Source: Hydractinia symbiolongicarpus | Lineage: Eukaryota; Cnidaria; Hydrozoa; Anthoathecata; Hydractiniidae | DNA length: 64,000 nucleotides | Direction: 5' to 3' | Assembly (NCBI RefSeq): GCF_029227915.1 | Contig: NC_079875.1 | Span: forward strand, 27,340,001-27,404,000 | Part shown: positions 10,487-22,175 of the stretch, piece by piece | Layout of the letters: the number at the start of each line of letters is the position of its first letter | Numbering within the stretch: position 1 is the first letter of the stretch | Position numbers and translations under genes: made by a program | Notes under the pieces: generated by a model | What the model was told of the DNA's origin: nothing | Seen by the model: only the letters and a program-made list of their open reading frames with translations | The model's database searches: none

Positions 10487-10984
10487 ATATTTCTTTAGAC
10501 GTCGGCCACGTCGACACTTGCCTAAGTAGAATTTTCCAATGGGAAAATTCTGTGTATTTAAAACTAGTTATTGGTCTAAAAGCATTGCATAATTTTATTA
10601 TCAGCGTTTAATAAGGTTCCTTTGCGCCCAGGATCCGAATTTTTGATTTTATCTCCACTCAGGAGTGTTTGCTGAGGCTCGACTCTCCTTCGATGTGCTT
10701 TGCCGAAGTTCTATGTTTTTCACGGTAGTCAATATTGCCGCATTTCGCTGATTTTGTTGCTCTTTATATTCCTTTGTTCTCTGCCGTAAAATGTGGACTC
10801 TTCGACCTTCTTGAAACTGAAAAAATTTGTGACGTCAAGAAGAATTTCGCCGAAGTCGTCGAAATTTACGGTAATAGAAAGATTGATATTAGGGGATGGG
10901 TGCGTTGGAATAATTAACTCTTCCTACAGACTCTGAAAACCTGTTTAAGTTGGCAGTACTGTTTAGCTGATGCCGTGTTACCTC
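10487..10984. other. No recognised gene
   Basis: A 60-codon frame at 10735-10917 has no recognisable motif. Slightly higher GC than the surroundings; it may be the 5' part of the Harbinger remnant that follows. Confidence 0.3.
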
Positions 10985-11605
10985 TGTGATTTCAGAAATA
11001 CTTAGGCTAATTTACATAGTGTTTTCTAAAACAACAGAAGAAGTTGAATAGTATGCCAAAAACTTATAGATTTGGTTTCCCCTAATGTATCGGTGCTGTT
11101 AACGGTACGCACATGAAAATCAAAAAGGCCAACATATTATGCCAGCAGAAAGGGTAATTTAACATCAAACTAGTCGGTTGCTCGTGGAAAAATCCACGGG
11201 TTCGCCCGTCCTTTTTTACCGCATTGCGTGCGTCTCGCTACTTGCGCAGCTAAGCTACCATTTTACGTGACAGACAGACAGACGTATACGGGTATTACAA
11301 TGTAGATTGTAAATTCTACCTTAAATGAATTGTTTAGAGATGAAACTATCCAAAAATGCGAAAGAACCATTGTCGAAGGGGAGCCTGCAGTACCAGTTTT
11401 CATGTTAGGAGACCAAGCATATCCTTTACTACTATTTTTAATGATGGAATTTTCGAAAGGGGGAAGAACTCTAGTGAACGTTTTTTTTGGTCAACGTTTA
11501 TCCTCAGCAAGAATAGCTGTCGAGTGCGCATTTGGGCGATTAAAAGCTCGGTTTGGCTGTTTAAGGAGAGAAATGGACATAAATCTTAAGGACTTTCTGT
11601 TGTAA
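10985..11605 (+). pseudogene. PIF/Harbinger (HARBI1-like) transposase remnant
   Basis: CIGAVNGTHMKIKKAN near 11084-11130 corresponds to the first DDE block, with Asn in place of the catalytic Asp and an upstream stop. After a 138-bp foreign insert, coding resumes at 11312 with NSTLNELFRDE. The strongest part is FMLGDQAYPLL (second Asp) and SSARIAVECAFGRLKARF (Glu block), up to the stop at 11603-11605. The order and motifs are those of DDE_Tnp_4 transposases. The copy is fragmentary and inactive. Confidence 0.75.
11174..11311 (-). mobile_element. SINE-like insert inside the Harbinger remnant
   Basis: This GC-richer block interrupts Harbinger coding sequence that resumes at 11312. It contains a hairpin (CGTGG AAAAA TCCACG, about 11182-11196) and a (GACA)n-TATACGGGTATTA tail (11268-11300). 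Read on the minus strand, its start resembles sequences at 14063-14099 and 62463-62495, so it belongs to a dispersed family. No box A/B promoter was identified with confidence. Confidence 0.45.
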
Positions 11606-11920
11606 TTCATTCCTGTTTTTTTCTACTACATAACTTTTGTGAAATTAGACAAGAGGTAGTTAATCCAAATGATGTGCTAGTTGCTCAAAACTACGATGCT
11701 GAATTTTAGCCTTTATCAAATCAATGATAACAATGACGGGTGGTTAAAAAATCAGAATTATCTTTGTTAAATATTTTGAAAAAGTAACAACATAAAATAC
11801 AACTTGTAAGGTAAAATGTTATAATGTCACTGAAAGTTGAAATAAGTGCATTCGTTGTCTTCATTCTCTTGATTTTTGCTTTTCTCTGGGAAGGGTCACC
11901 ATATACTGCGGAACTGACTG

Positions 11921-12139
11921 ATGATGGCAGCTGGGGGGGTTAAAAGAGGGTCGATATTGTTGGGGGACTCTCCCACTGATTTATTTTTCTTCAGGTACTC
12001 AAACATGTATTTTGTGACAAGAGTATCAAAGTTTTCCGCACAGCCTTTTGATACAAGCAACCCAAGGTTTGTTTTAAAACAGAAGTCAATAAAGAATTAT
12101 CTGCTGACTCAGCAATTTAAAAAATTAAACAAAGTTTAA
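11921..12139 (+). CDS. Unrecognised 72-codon open frame
   Basis: Begins in MMAAGG and contains a Phe/Tyr-rich middle and KQKSIKNYLLTQQFKKLN near the end. I recognise no family. It sits directly upstream of the Penelope-like remnant and may be a decayed piece of it or of an unrelated gene. Reality as a protein is doubtful. Confidence 0.2.
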   Translation: MMAAGGVKRGSILLGDSPTDLFFFRYSNMYFVTRVSKFSAQPFDTSNPRFVLKQKSIKNYLLTQQFKKLNKV

Positions 12140-12504
12140 ACGGCTAATAAAAGGTTACTGATACCTTCACATGAAGAAGTTATTATTACGTGTGGATTTT
12201 GCAAGCAATTTATTTTAAGGTATTCATTAAAGTCCCATACTAAAAGAGGAAGAACGAGTCATAACATTGCTGAAATCATTGAAGAATCAAAATAAAATTT
12301 CCCGAAGTTTGTACAATAAGCTGAAGCCTATTGGCAGTCAACCACCAGTTCCAGTACGACCCAGTCCTATCAATGCCAGGCTCTGCCTATTTTAATATTG
12401 CAAACCAAGTAGCTGAATGGCTTTCTGTAGTAGATGAATGCAAAACAAACTATTCTACGAAAAGCATTGCGGATAGTTTGAAGACCATAAAGAGGGTGAA
12501 CAGC

Positions 12505-13113
12505 TTATTAGTTTTGACGTAACATCTCTGTATACAAATGTACCTGTATATGAAGCCATCGAAGAGTGCACAGTTATTATACTCTAGTTGATAAAATAAC
12601 TTTCACAAAATTGCTCAAGATTTGTAGCTGTAACGTTATTATGTTAACAAACGATGGTTACTACCGGCAAGTTGATGGTTTAGCGATGGGAGCCCCTCCT
12701 CTCCCAAACGGTTGGATGCACAAATTTGATAAGATCGTAAAAGGTGATGCTAGTCTATTTGCAAGATATATGGATGATTATTTGAGAAATATAAAGATGA
12801 ACCAGATTGAAAACGTGTTACAGAATATCAACAATCTTCATCCATCATTAAAATTTACGGTTGGAAATGAAAGAAACGGTGAATTGCCGTTCTTAGATAT
12901 GTTAATTACCGTAAACAAAATGGATTGCTAGAGTCAACTTGGTATAGCAAAAAGACGGACACAGGTTTATTAATGAACTTCCATGCCTTGTCCCCTGATA
13001 AATATAAACGTTCAGTGGTGTCAGAAATGGTACATCGGATAATTAGAGCTTGTAGTACATGGTCATATATACACGAAAGTTTAGAGAAAGCTAAAAAGAT
13101 ATTACATGGTTAA
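12505..13113 (+). pseudogene. Penelope-like reverse transcriptase remnant
   Basis: LISFDVTSLYTNVPV (about 12509-12553) matches RT motif A; YYRQVDGLAMG is motif B, with a small deletion in the following PLxP segment; FARYMDDYLRNI near 12762 carries the catalytic YMDD. LPFLDMLI and, after a stop at 12929-12931, STWYSKKTDTGLL and FHALSPDKYKRSVV with RACSTW follow the usual Penelope order. Several frameshifts and stops show it is dead. Penelope elements lack LTRs of retroviral type and prime at nicked chromosomal DNA. Confidence 0.75.
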
Positions 13114-13484
13114 GAAAGTTGAAAACTGTTCTTCCTTCCCTGAAACAACCAGTTGATAAGGCCTTTAAAAGTGGTGTGGTCTATGAAATTTGTTGCGATG
13201 TAATTCGCGCTATGTCAGTGGCATCTTATCACCCGCATAAAGGAGCATTCAAGAGTTTCCAGTCCATTGGGCTTACATTTTAATAGCTGCGAATGTATAC
13301 TATCAATGGAAAAGTTAAAATTTTATCGACCTTGAAGTCTCAACGGCACTTATTGATTTTGGAAGCTCTTTTTATAAATGACACACTCTTTTGATAAAAT
13401 TTTAATATCATTTCAATATTTTTTAGTATAGTGAACGTATGTTGTAGATACTTTTGTTTTAATCTGTATTAACTATTATTTTAG

Positions 13485-13530
13485 ATTTTACCTGATGACA
13501 ACTATAAAAGTCGAAATATATCGTTATTGA
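13485..13530 (+). ncRNA. Hammerhead-like core at a Penelope 3' end (candidate)
   Basis: CCTGATGA at about 13491, then a weak ACT/AGT stem, then CGAAAT, has the CUGAUGA...GAAA arrangement of hammerhead ribozymes, which are known in Penelope-like elements. Stem II is only three pairs plus one, and no clear cleavage triplet was fixed, so activity is unproven. Confidence 0.35.
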
Positions 13531-13559
13531 TAAAAATTGTTGGTCACTTTACCAAGAAA

Positions 13560-16400
13560 TATTCATTAAAGCTCTCACACATTTTTCTATCAAGAGAGCT
13601 TCTAACAATTTTAGCAGATCTTTTGTAAGTTTGGTGCTTGATGGAACGAACACGTTGAACACCTATCATTCGTGCGTTTTGCGTTCCGTTGAGGGTAGCT
13701 CTGGAGACTTATCTTTTGTGTGTTTAACATTTTGATTACCTCTTTTGCCACGCCAGCTTTTAATTAAGACATTTTATTGTTTCACGCACGTGCCGATTCA
13801 TTTCTTCTATAGCGTATGATTAAAGGGAGTTAAAAAAACATTTCATGGATAGTAAATGTTTTAATCAATTTTATGTTATTATATATAACTTAATGTCTTA
13901 CGCTTTTAGTCTCTGGAATAGCTCTCAAGACTATCAGTCTCCGCAGAAAAATTAGCTTTATTATGTTAGTATTGGAATTATTAAAATTACTAAATTACAA
14001 AAAATTATTCATGCAATCATTTGCAACCGTTATTTTAGAGTATAATATGTTTATCCGGTAAATAGAATCTATATAATAATACGCCATATCCGTGTGTCTA
14101 TAACAGGCAAAGTGGATGTGTGGTTTTTTCTAAAGTAAATAAATAACAGGGGTAATCACATTACAATGTCTTACATTACACCTTCTTTATAGCTGCCATT
14201 AAAAAACATCATACAGCAACATTTTTTAGTTTTGGCTGATAATATAAGTTAGGTAGATAACGCAGCTGTGACGGTAGGTAAAACAAAGTTTATAAACGAA
14301 ACATATCTATCGAAAAATATCGTAAATGTTCAGTCAAAAGATGTTTATTTGTTCTTAAACGAGCATGGAAAAACCTAGATGATGGTCCTGGTGATTATAT
14401 TTCTGCTTTTGTGACAGTGCGCAGGCTTTAGTGTAAAAAGCAGTCAAATAGAAACGGGACTTGAAGAATATTTTTTTGTACTAGAGTTTATATAATTTTG
14501 CTGGCTATAATTTATGTTTTGCGGGATTTATTTTTACGAATCTTATGTTTTTTGAAAATTTCTTTCTTCTTATTTGTATTTGCATTTGCACTTAACTACA
14601 AAATAAGTCGAGCAACAATTAATTTCGCAATTTAATAAGCAATAAAATTAAGTAATAAGCCTGTTTCTAGGCTAAAGCCTGGTTTTTACCTTTCTTTATT
14701 CCAGATCATTCCTCATCATTAGTTCCGCGCCATCTCCAACTACTGCTTGTTTCAAAAAAATCAATCGTTCTTTAGCTGATTTTCTGGTTATGCTCTTATT
14801 ATTGCCTACATAATGTTTCAACTTGGGAAATTCTCGAGATTGCAACATAAGGTTAGTATGATGTAAACATGTATTCGAAGTGTAATTCTTTAATCTACAA
14901 CCTTTCCATATTCTCTAGAAAACATTTAGAAAACACGTGCAGTTCACTCTATAAATCGTTCTAATTTAAGTCATACCTTCCTACGCAAAATTAAACCCGT
15001 AAGATTTCCAAAATTATAATCAAATCAATTTTGTACTCGCAGACTGGATTTTAAATAGAAAACCTTTTTGCGGACCTAAGCCAGCGAGCAAAGCAATTTG
15101 AGCGCAAGCGTGGCTATTTGCCATTTTACTCAAGTTCTGATTATGATTTCAGATTAAAAAGTATTTTACCTATTTGTGTGTTTCAAAAAAATGTTCTTTA
15201 AAAATCATTTTTCTGTTTGTTTTTGCAAATTGAATTAGAAATCGAACGACGGTTAAAAGTTAAAAAATAACGCAAACAAGAAAAACTACAGAGGAAAGTT
15301 ATAAACGCTCAAAGTATTGTCATCTTGGTAGAGAGAGATAAAAAGAATATAAATAAGGTTATAATTTTTGCGTGTTTTATGGCTCTTGAAATAAGTTGGA
15401 AAACGCAGTCTGTGAGAGGGAAAAAGGAGGGATGAATTTAGGTTTGTAACGATGTTATTTTAATTTTTTAAACTATTTAAAAAAAAAAAGATAACAATTT
15501 TTTTTCAACAAACTTTTGAACCTGCTTTAAATTTCTTTTTACACTAAAATAAAACCATGTTTTTATATTTTAGATTACGCAACTGGTACCTACAATACGA
15601 TGGCTATAGAAATAGATAGTTTTAGTAAAGAACTAAATTGTAAAAAACTTTAAATATGCTCGCCGGTAAAGGAAATGTTTAAAACTCTCTTTTCTTGTTC
15701 CCTTTCCTTGTTTTGTAATTTAACACAATAGAATGCTATTTTTACAGTATTGATTGATGACTGTCAATAGTCAACGCACGCAGTGTTGATGTAGTAGTCT
15801 GATGTTGTTGGCGTTATCTAATGAAACGATATTTATCTGTTACGTTGCAGCCAAGAACACAGAAAACGGAAGAAATGTTTCCCTTATTTACAAAACATCG
15901 GTGAGAAAAAAGCAATAATGCAGGGAAAACTTTGTATAATTAATATAATAATGCTGTTTAAACTTGCTGTAAAACAAATGCGTTTATAACAGAATAAACA
16001 TTTTTATGAAGAAGAGAGGAGAGCACCTACACACCTACTTTACGGCGAAGCAAAATATGAGTGTTTGGTTTAGTCAGAAATTTTGCCTTAACATGTCTTG
16101 TTTTTGACGACTGGTCAACCGCACGATAGTAGAAATAACATGTAAGGTAGCTTTTCAATTAAGCAGATGTGACTACGAAGAGGCAGATAATCAAGGCACA
16201 CATAAATAAAAAGGCGGTGTGTGTTGGTGATGGGAAAAAACATTATAAATCATTTATTTATCGTAAGCTATGCAAAAAAAACCTGCAATGTATTGTTACC
16301 CTACCAAGCGGCATTTCCGATGTTCGCAAGAAAATCGCAAATGGAGTTTCGGCTCTGCGAGGGAGGGTGTATGGGGAGCATGCGTAGTAGGATAAGGGCG
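13560..16400. other. Long region without recognised genes
   Basis: AT-rich, no coding motif seen. 14063-14099 (TCTATATAATAATACGCC...) matches the end of the SINE-like family also seen at 11262-11310 (inverted) and 62463-62495. A small inverted pair AAGCCA/TGGCT lies near 15077-15115. Two overlapping frames at 16169-16484 have no identifiable domain and probably form the 5' region of the DIRS-type element. Confidence 0.4.
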
Positions 16401-16403
16401 GGG

Positions 16404-16445
16404 TATAAAAGAAGACTGAAGAATACAGTCATTCTGGATTTGACT
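16404..16445 (+). promoter_or_regulatory. TATA box and likely start region of the DIRS-type element
   Basis: GGGCGGGGTATAAAAG gives a strong TATA box (16404-16410) preceded by a GC box-like GGGCGGGG. An initiator-like TCATTCT lies at about 16429, roughly 25 bases downstream, and the gag-like ATG is at 16488. Position and spacing fit RNA polymerase II transcription of the element. Confidence 0.55.
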
Positions 16446-16487
16446 CAGATGTACATCAGTACGGTAAATTTAACATATATTTGAGTC

Positions 16488-17191
16488 ATGACTTCCGAAC
16501 AAGGTCCATCGAATTCTTCTGCGTTGAACGCATCCATCAGGCAATCCGAACCAAGAATGGTCGAGTTGGCAGCAGCTGCAGCAGCAAAAGTGATGCAACA
16601 AGTCGCAGCAAAACAGGATGAAAGGCTGGATTGGTTGACATCAAACCTAGAAAGTAAAAGAAAAGAAGAAAACAAAATTTAACAAGAAAGGAAATGAAAA
16701 GATGCACGGTTACAACCTGGAGGTTTTGGAGAATATGGAAAAGATACAGAGACGGTTAGACGATGGGAAAATAAACAAAGCGAAGGAAACACTGGAGACG
16801 GGTAGGAGTCTTGGAAAAAAAACGAATGAAATTAATTAAACTAGCGGATAGAGAGGATTGGGTAACTCTACAAGAATATTTGACCGATGAGGTGGCCTCT
16901 GATACTGGCGACGAAAAAGAAATATCGAAAGCTATCAGGAGTGCTAATGCAAAAAGAGAGAAGCGCAAGAGAGAACGAAAGCCTTATTCTAGAAGCTCTG
17001 TCGTTCACGATTACCTTACAATTCACCTCATAGCACTAACAATAACCGCGAGTATACTCAGCAAAGGCTCTCATTTAACAAAAATTCACGAAAACAAAAC
17101 TTGTTGGTCGTGTGACCGTCAAGGACATTTTCAAATGTATTGCCCATTTTCGAAAAACAATCAAGTAAAAATACCTGACAGGCCTAATTAG
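16488..17191 (+). pseudogene. gag-like ORF with CCHC zinc knuckle
   Basis: ATG at 16488 starts a 64-codon frame with an Ala-rich stretch (VELAAAAAAKVMQQVAAKQ). After stops, the frame from 16811 is charged and ends with CWSCDRQGHFQMYCPF near 17102-17150, a C-x2-C-x4-H-x4-C knuckle that would bind RNA. The pieces are separated by stops, so the protein is not made intact. Confidence 0.6.
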
Positions 17192-17193
17192 AA

Positions 17194-17253
17194 TGTTGAT
17201 ATTATGTGAAATGTGTTGATATTATGTGAATTGTGTTGATATTATGTGAAATG
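17194..17253 (+). repeat. Three 20-bp tandem repeats between gag and RT
   Basis: TGTTGATATTATGTGAAATG occurs at 17194-17213, 17214-17233 (one change) and 17234-17253. Confidence 0.9.
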
Positions 17254-17319
17254 TACGTCTTGATATGTAATATATATATTTAAAATTTTTTTAGGTCGTA
17301 ATTGGGAATACGAGAGCCA

Positions 17320-18915
17320 AGATGTTGTAGTTGCCGGAAAATGTAGTCGAGAACGGTTATCAGCTACCTTTTAAATCAACTACACCTCCATTATACGCCA
17401 AAAACAATGCATCTAACCTAAGGAACAGAGAATTTGTAGAAGTCTCTATTTCGGATTTGATAAAAAATAATTGTATCAAGAAGTGGCCGAAGCCCTATAC
17501 TGTGTTAATCCTGTAACTGTGGCAGACGGAGAAAAACCTAGATTGTTTTTAGATTTAAGACATGTCAACGAACATTTAGAATTAAAAAAGGTTCGATTCA
17601 AAAATTTAAAAACACTGGAAATTTATTTGAAAAAGACTTTTACTTCGGAACATTCGATTTGAAAAGCGGATACCATCATGTCAAAATAGCCGCAGAATTT
17701 AGAAAATATTTAGGCTTTGCTTGGAATTTTGAAGACGGAGTGACAAAATATTTCCAATTCTTAGTTCTTCAATTCAGATTAGCAAGTGCTTGTTACGTTT
17801 ATACAAAACTTACAAGGCCCTCTGTTAAGAAATGGCGAGGAGAAGGAATAAAATGCGTTGTGTATTTGGACGATGGTATCCAGGCGACCAAGGTTATGAG
17901 CGTGTCTCAAAAATTCTGGAAAAAGTCCAACAAGATCTACTTGCTGTGGGATTTACTCTAAATTTACAAAAATCGAAACTCTATCCATAAAAACAAGCAA
18001 AATCGTTAGGTTTTGTAGTCGACACAAACAAAATGGAGCACAGAGTCCCGCAAGAAAAAATAGTGAAAACATTGCGTTTAATTAATTTTGCGTTATCAAA
18101 ACAATATTCTAATGCTCATGAAATCTCAAAAATTGCAGGGCATCTAATCTGATTTATTTACACGTGGGATGTACAAATTTATAGAAACTTAAATTACGTG
18201 GTTTTGTTTTTCGGAAATAGATGAATTGACAAAATTTGAGCTGGAATTTTGGCAAAGAAACTTATCTAAAAGTAATGGTTTTGCTATAAAACATAACCCA
18301 ACAAGAGTGGTTTATTCAGACGCAAGTGGTTTTGGATATGGCGGATACGTTTTACAACGATTAGGTGATGTTATTGCTAGAGGAAATTTCAACGAATACG
18401 GAAAAACACGTAACACGTAAAATATTTGCTCGAGTTATTTGGAGATTTCCTACGCAACGAATTTGTTCTGTGGTTCTCTGATAATGTCACTTGGTTAAAA
18501 TTATTGATGCGGGAAGCACAAAAGTTAATTGCAGCAAATTGCTTTAGACATTTACGACCTTTGTTTAAAATTAAATGTTACTCTTAAACCAACTTGGCTT
18601 TCAAAATTAAACGATAATGTTAACTGGAGCATCGATAATGAGTCATTTGGCTATATTTAAAGTATGTTTGGGGAATTCACATGTGATAGATTTGCAGACG
18701 AGTTAAATCATAGAGTGAAGAAGTTTAATTGGAAATTTTTATGCCGTAAGTCGAGCGGAATGAATGCTTTTACATTTAACTGGGAAAATGAATTTAATTG
18801 GTTGTGCCCTCCTATCAGCCTTATTAGCAATGTGCTGCGTCATTTAAAGTTATGGAAAACCAAAGGAGTTTTATTTGTGCCAGAGTGGCGATCGCATACT
18901 ATTGGCCTTTATTAA
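17320..18915 (+). pseudogene. DIRS-type reverse transcriptase / RNase H
   Basis: LFLDLRHVNEHL near 17546 and FDLKSGYHHV near 17655 (first catalytic Asp) lead to VVYLDDGI near 17860 (catalytic YLDD). VVYSDASGFGYGGYVLQ near 18310 is the RNase H start with its Asp. Farther on, FTCDRFADELNHRVKKFNW and NEFNWLCPPISL (18676-18830) match the conserved C-terminal part of DIRS/Ngaro polyproteins. At least five frame breaks separate these blocks. Catalytic residues are retained although the frame is not. Confidence 0.75.
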
Positions 18916-19259
18916 CCGGAGACGGTGTTTGTTTTGACACGTGCATAAAACAATGTTTATTAATGGATCCTTATTTTAGTAACAATTGTAAATGTGAATC
19001 AGTTTTTAAGGGATTTGCTAGATTTAAATCGTTAGCTTTGTACATCGATTGTTCGAAATAAAACGTTAATTTTTTCAATTATTTCATTGTCAAACTGAGG
19101 TCAATAATAAACTTTGCACATGAGTATTAAACGACAAAAACTAACGAGCAGCGTAAAATTCAGCGCCTTAAGAAGCGGAGAAGCAAATACCAAAGCACTG
19201 GTTATGTTTATAACGCCAAGGTCGGGCAGGTGATTGACCAGTAATTTAGCTATAAGAGG

Positions 19260-19400
19260 CAAGAAATAAAGAGTTACATGACGTAAGTTCACGAATGTAG
19301 ATAACGCCCAAATGTAGCGCCCGCTCAAATGTAGCGGTGACGTGAAATAGCCTGCGGGGCTGAAATATGTTTAACGCCCAAATGTGGTGGAAATGTATTT
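19260..19400. repeat. Short CGCYCAAATGTRG repeats between RT and recombinase
   Basis: Three related copies: AACGCCCAAATGTAGCG near 19303, CGCTCAAATGTAGCGG near 19322 and AACGCCCAAATGTGGTGG near 19374. A CG-rich island in otherwise AT-rich DNA; could be a remnant of the element's internal repeat region. Confidence 0.5.
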
Positions 19401-19559
19401 ACATTTTTAGTGTATGTACGGCATACTTGCAAATGACATCTTAATCGATCAACGATTTTTCGGTATAATCTACAAAACAAGATAAAAAAGCCGCAGTATT
19501 GACATAAGTGATGCGCATGCGCAAAAGTATTTAAGAAATTGATTTGTTGTGTTAATTGT

Positions 19560-20560
19560 ATTTTCCATAGTTGGTTTATACGGCGAAATGTGGAAAACAT
19601 AATCAAATCTGGAAGATTAAAAGACGTTGCTTCCTCCCTTCCCGTTCTGTTGGACGCAGCTTATGCAGATACCAAATTGGCCAAGTATAAGCCAGCATGG
19701 AAGAAGTGGTTACAATGGGCAAGCGAATTCAAAGAATTTGCATCATGCCTAGCAAATCCATTTTTTGTTGCTTGTTACTTTAACGATTTAGTGAAATCGG
19801 ATTCGAAAGAAGGCATATTGCGCAATAAGGTGGGGACATCACTCTTCCGGCGTCAAAGATAGTCCGACTGATCACCCTTTCGTAAAAATGGCTTTTGAAG
19901 GAGCGAAACGTTTAGCAGCATCTACCAAAATCAAAAATGAAAAAAAAAACAATAACAATCGAGATTATTAAAACAGTGGTAGGCAATTACAACAGCACTA
20001 ATCTAGCCTATCCAAGATTTTTAAATATTTCCATGCTTGGTTTCGCAGGGTTTTTCAAAATAAGTGAACTTTTAGACATAAGGATAAGCAACATAAAACT
20101 GTCAGAAAGTTGTATCGAAATTTTCCTTGAAATATCGAAATGTGATCAGATAAGAGAAGGAAACATCGTTTATATAAGCAGCACAGAAACTCGTTACTGC
20201 CCTGTATTTTGGCTAAATAAGTATTTGCATGAGACAAATTTAGTTAACGAACCAGATTCGTTCCTTATTTGTCGCCTGGCCAAAACTTCAAAAGGCTACA
20301 ATGTTCACGGTTAAAAAAGATTATCATACACTAGAATCAGAGAAATATTTATGGAGCAAATACAAGCTTTGCTCAGAGAAGAAGGAAAAATTATGGATTG
20401 CATTCTCTTCGCTCAGGAGGGGCCGACTTCAGCAGCCAATAACGACATGAGGATCGTTTGATAGGAAAACACGGACGATGGTCGTCAAATTCGAGCAGAG
20501 ACGGTTATATTAAAGATAATAAAAATAAAAGGTTGTCACAATCATTAGGCTTGTAAAACT
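19560..20560 (+). pseudogene. Tyrosine recombinase of the DIRS-type element
   Basis: An N-terminal core-binding part (KYKPAWKKWLQWASEF, about 19683) is followed after a frameshift by the catalytic domain. GFFKISELLDI near 20049 occupies the position of the first catalytic Arg but reads Lys. HSLRSGG near 20398 supplies the His-x-x-Arg pair and is followed by a frameshift; the last block GKHGRWSSNSSRDGYIKD near 20467 holds the nucleophilic Tyr. Only the first Arg is altered among the core residues. The enzyme would integrate circular cDNA by recombination; this copy is inactive. Confidence 0.7.
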
Positions 20561-22135
20561 CTTTCAAGCTTTTTTTTACTCTGAAACCAATAGAAAGGAA
20601 TGCTATTTATCAACAAGTGTAAAATGTAAAACGATCTAGCCACATGTTGCTGCACGAGAAACATTTTCATGCGCATGTCCCCTTAGCTTTATAAATGAGC
20701 AGAAAGTTATTCAGAAGGTTGCTAGTTATTAGTTTCGATTCGATGAGTTTCTGTACTTTCACCATTTTCTTTTACAGCTTAGAAGGAAAAAAGTCGAAAC
20801 AAGCAGCTGCTATAAATTTTAAAAATGTAATGTTTATGTTATCAATTGTAATTTTATAGTTTAGACATCAAGATGAAGACACTCATCTCTGAATTTATAA
20901 ATCACATACAATTGTTTTTTTCTCCCTTTCTTGCTCGACTAGCGGAAATCACTAAATGCTTTTTAGGGGTTCTAAGCGGCTATAAATAGGGAGGCTAAAG
21001 AGTCCTCCTTCAAAAGTGAAAATACAGACATCGTATTGTTCGAAGGAAATTTTGGATGAAAAATAGTCTTAGCTGGCGTCATCAAAGAAACATCTTTCAC
21101 GCAGTGCTTATTTTACTACGTATACTTTATTCGATTTTGGGTAGAATTTCAAAGCAAAACCGTGCACGTTGTTGCTAGCTATTTGAAAATGAAAATCTTA
21201 TTAAAAATTATTACGCAAATCAAGTATAGATTTTGATTGGCTGAAATGTTGCTCCCACAAAGTAGTCTGTCCAACTTTTATTCAATCATTCCGGCGCATA
21301 CAAAAGCGCGAGTTCAGCGGAATTATTCCGAAAATGCGCATGCGTAGATCAAAAGTTGCGGCGCTTTTAACGACTGGGCGCTAAAATACTGCTGTATGAA
21401 AATAAGCCTTCCGCAGAAATATATCATTGAATTTTTGTGTTATTCTCTATAAATATCAAACATTTTAAAATTTTAAAATAATGTTTTCGGAATTTCCCAC
21501 TTTCAGTGTTTTAGTGAAACCGCTGTTTAACGCCTTGCATAGACGCCCTGTCCTATTTATAAAATATGTGCAATGTGCAAATATTTTAAATTGCTCTCCT
21601 CGCTTACTTTCTAATTACAATTTCTCTGTCTAGTAAAAGCAACTTATTCGAGTTCTCGTTCTTCACTTGCACATGAAGAGGGCGATGTATCTCGGTTGTT
21701 TATGTTTTTCAACGCTTGACTTTAAAAAGTTAATTTCAAATTAAGTTATTTTAAGTTACATGTAAGTTAGTGATGAAATCTTTTAAGAAGCATTATTTAT
21801 CCACAAAATGAGGTAACGTGTGATTAGATAATGCTGATTTTGTATATACTGATACTAAAATATACAGACGATACGTTCTCCATACGAAAACTAACAACAT
21901 TATGTTTTTTGTCAAATCATTAATCTTGTCAAGTAAAGTTTAATTACAAAATAATTTATCTTATCGTAGCTCAGGAGCAAATCTAGTGGTCCCATTTAAC
22001 CACTTTATTTCTTATTTGTAGTTAGTCACAATCATAAATTCCCGGTAAATCTCCTAGCACCTCCAATTTTATCCAAACTTAAACGTATAAACACAATTAC
22101 AATAGCCGTCAAAAATGTCGCGTATGCCCTAACGC
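20561..22135. other. No recognised gene
   Basis: AT-rich with a few CG-rich islands (about 21290-21370). No coding motif or terminal repeat identified. Confidence 0.3.
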
Positions 22136-22175
22136 AATAGGACTTCTTTCTATACTGATAGAGAGAAGTCCTATT
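22136..22175. repeat. 18-bp-stem hairpin
   Basis: AATAGGACTTCT and its exact complement enclose TTCTAT-ACTG-ATAGAG, giving an 18-bp stem with one G-T pair and a 4-base loop. Isolated in non-coding DNA. Confidence 0.8.

Larger units (their letters stand above)
16404..20560 (+). mobile_element. DIRS/Ngaro-type tyrosine-recombinase retrotransposon, degraded
   Basis: From a TATA box the region carries, in order, a gag-like protein with a zinc knuckle, a reverse transcriptase and RNase H, and a tyrosine recombinase instead of a DDE integrase. That set is diagnostic for the DIRS order. Many stops and frameshifts exist. I did not find terminal inverted or split direct repeats by eye, so DIRS versus Ngaro is open and the limits are approximate. 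Confidence 0.75.

Noticed and set aside
10254-10611. Repetitive open frames on both strands over the 18-bp satellite
   Set aside because: An 18-bp unit without stops gives long frames in several frames and both strands automatically.
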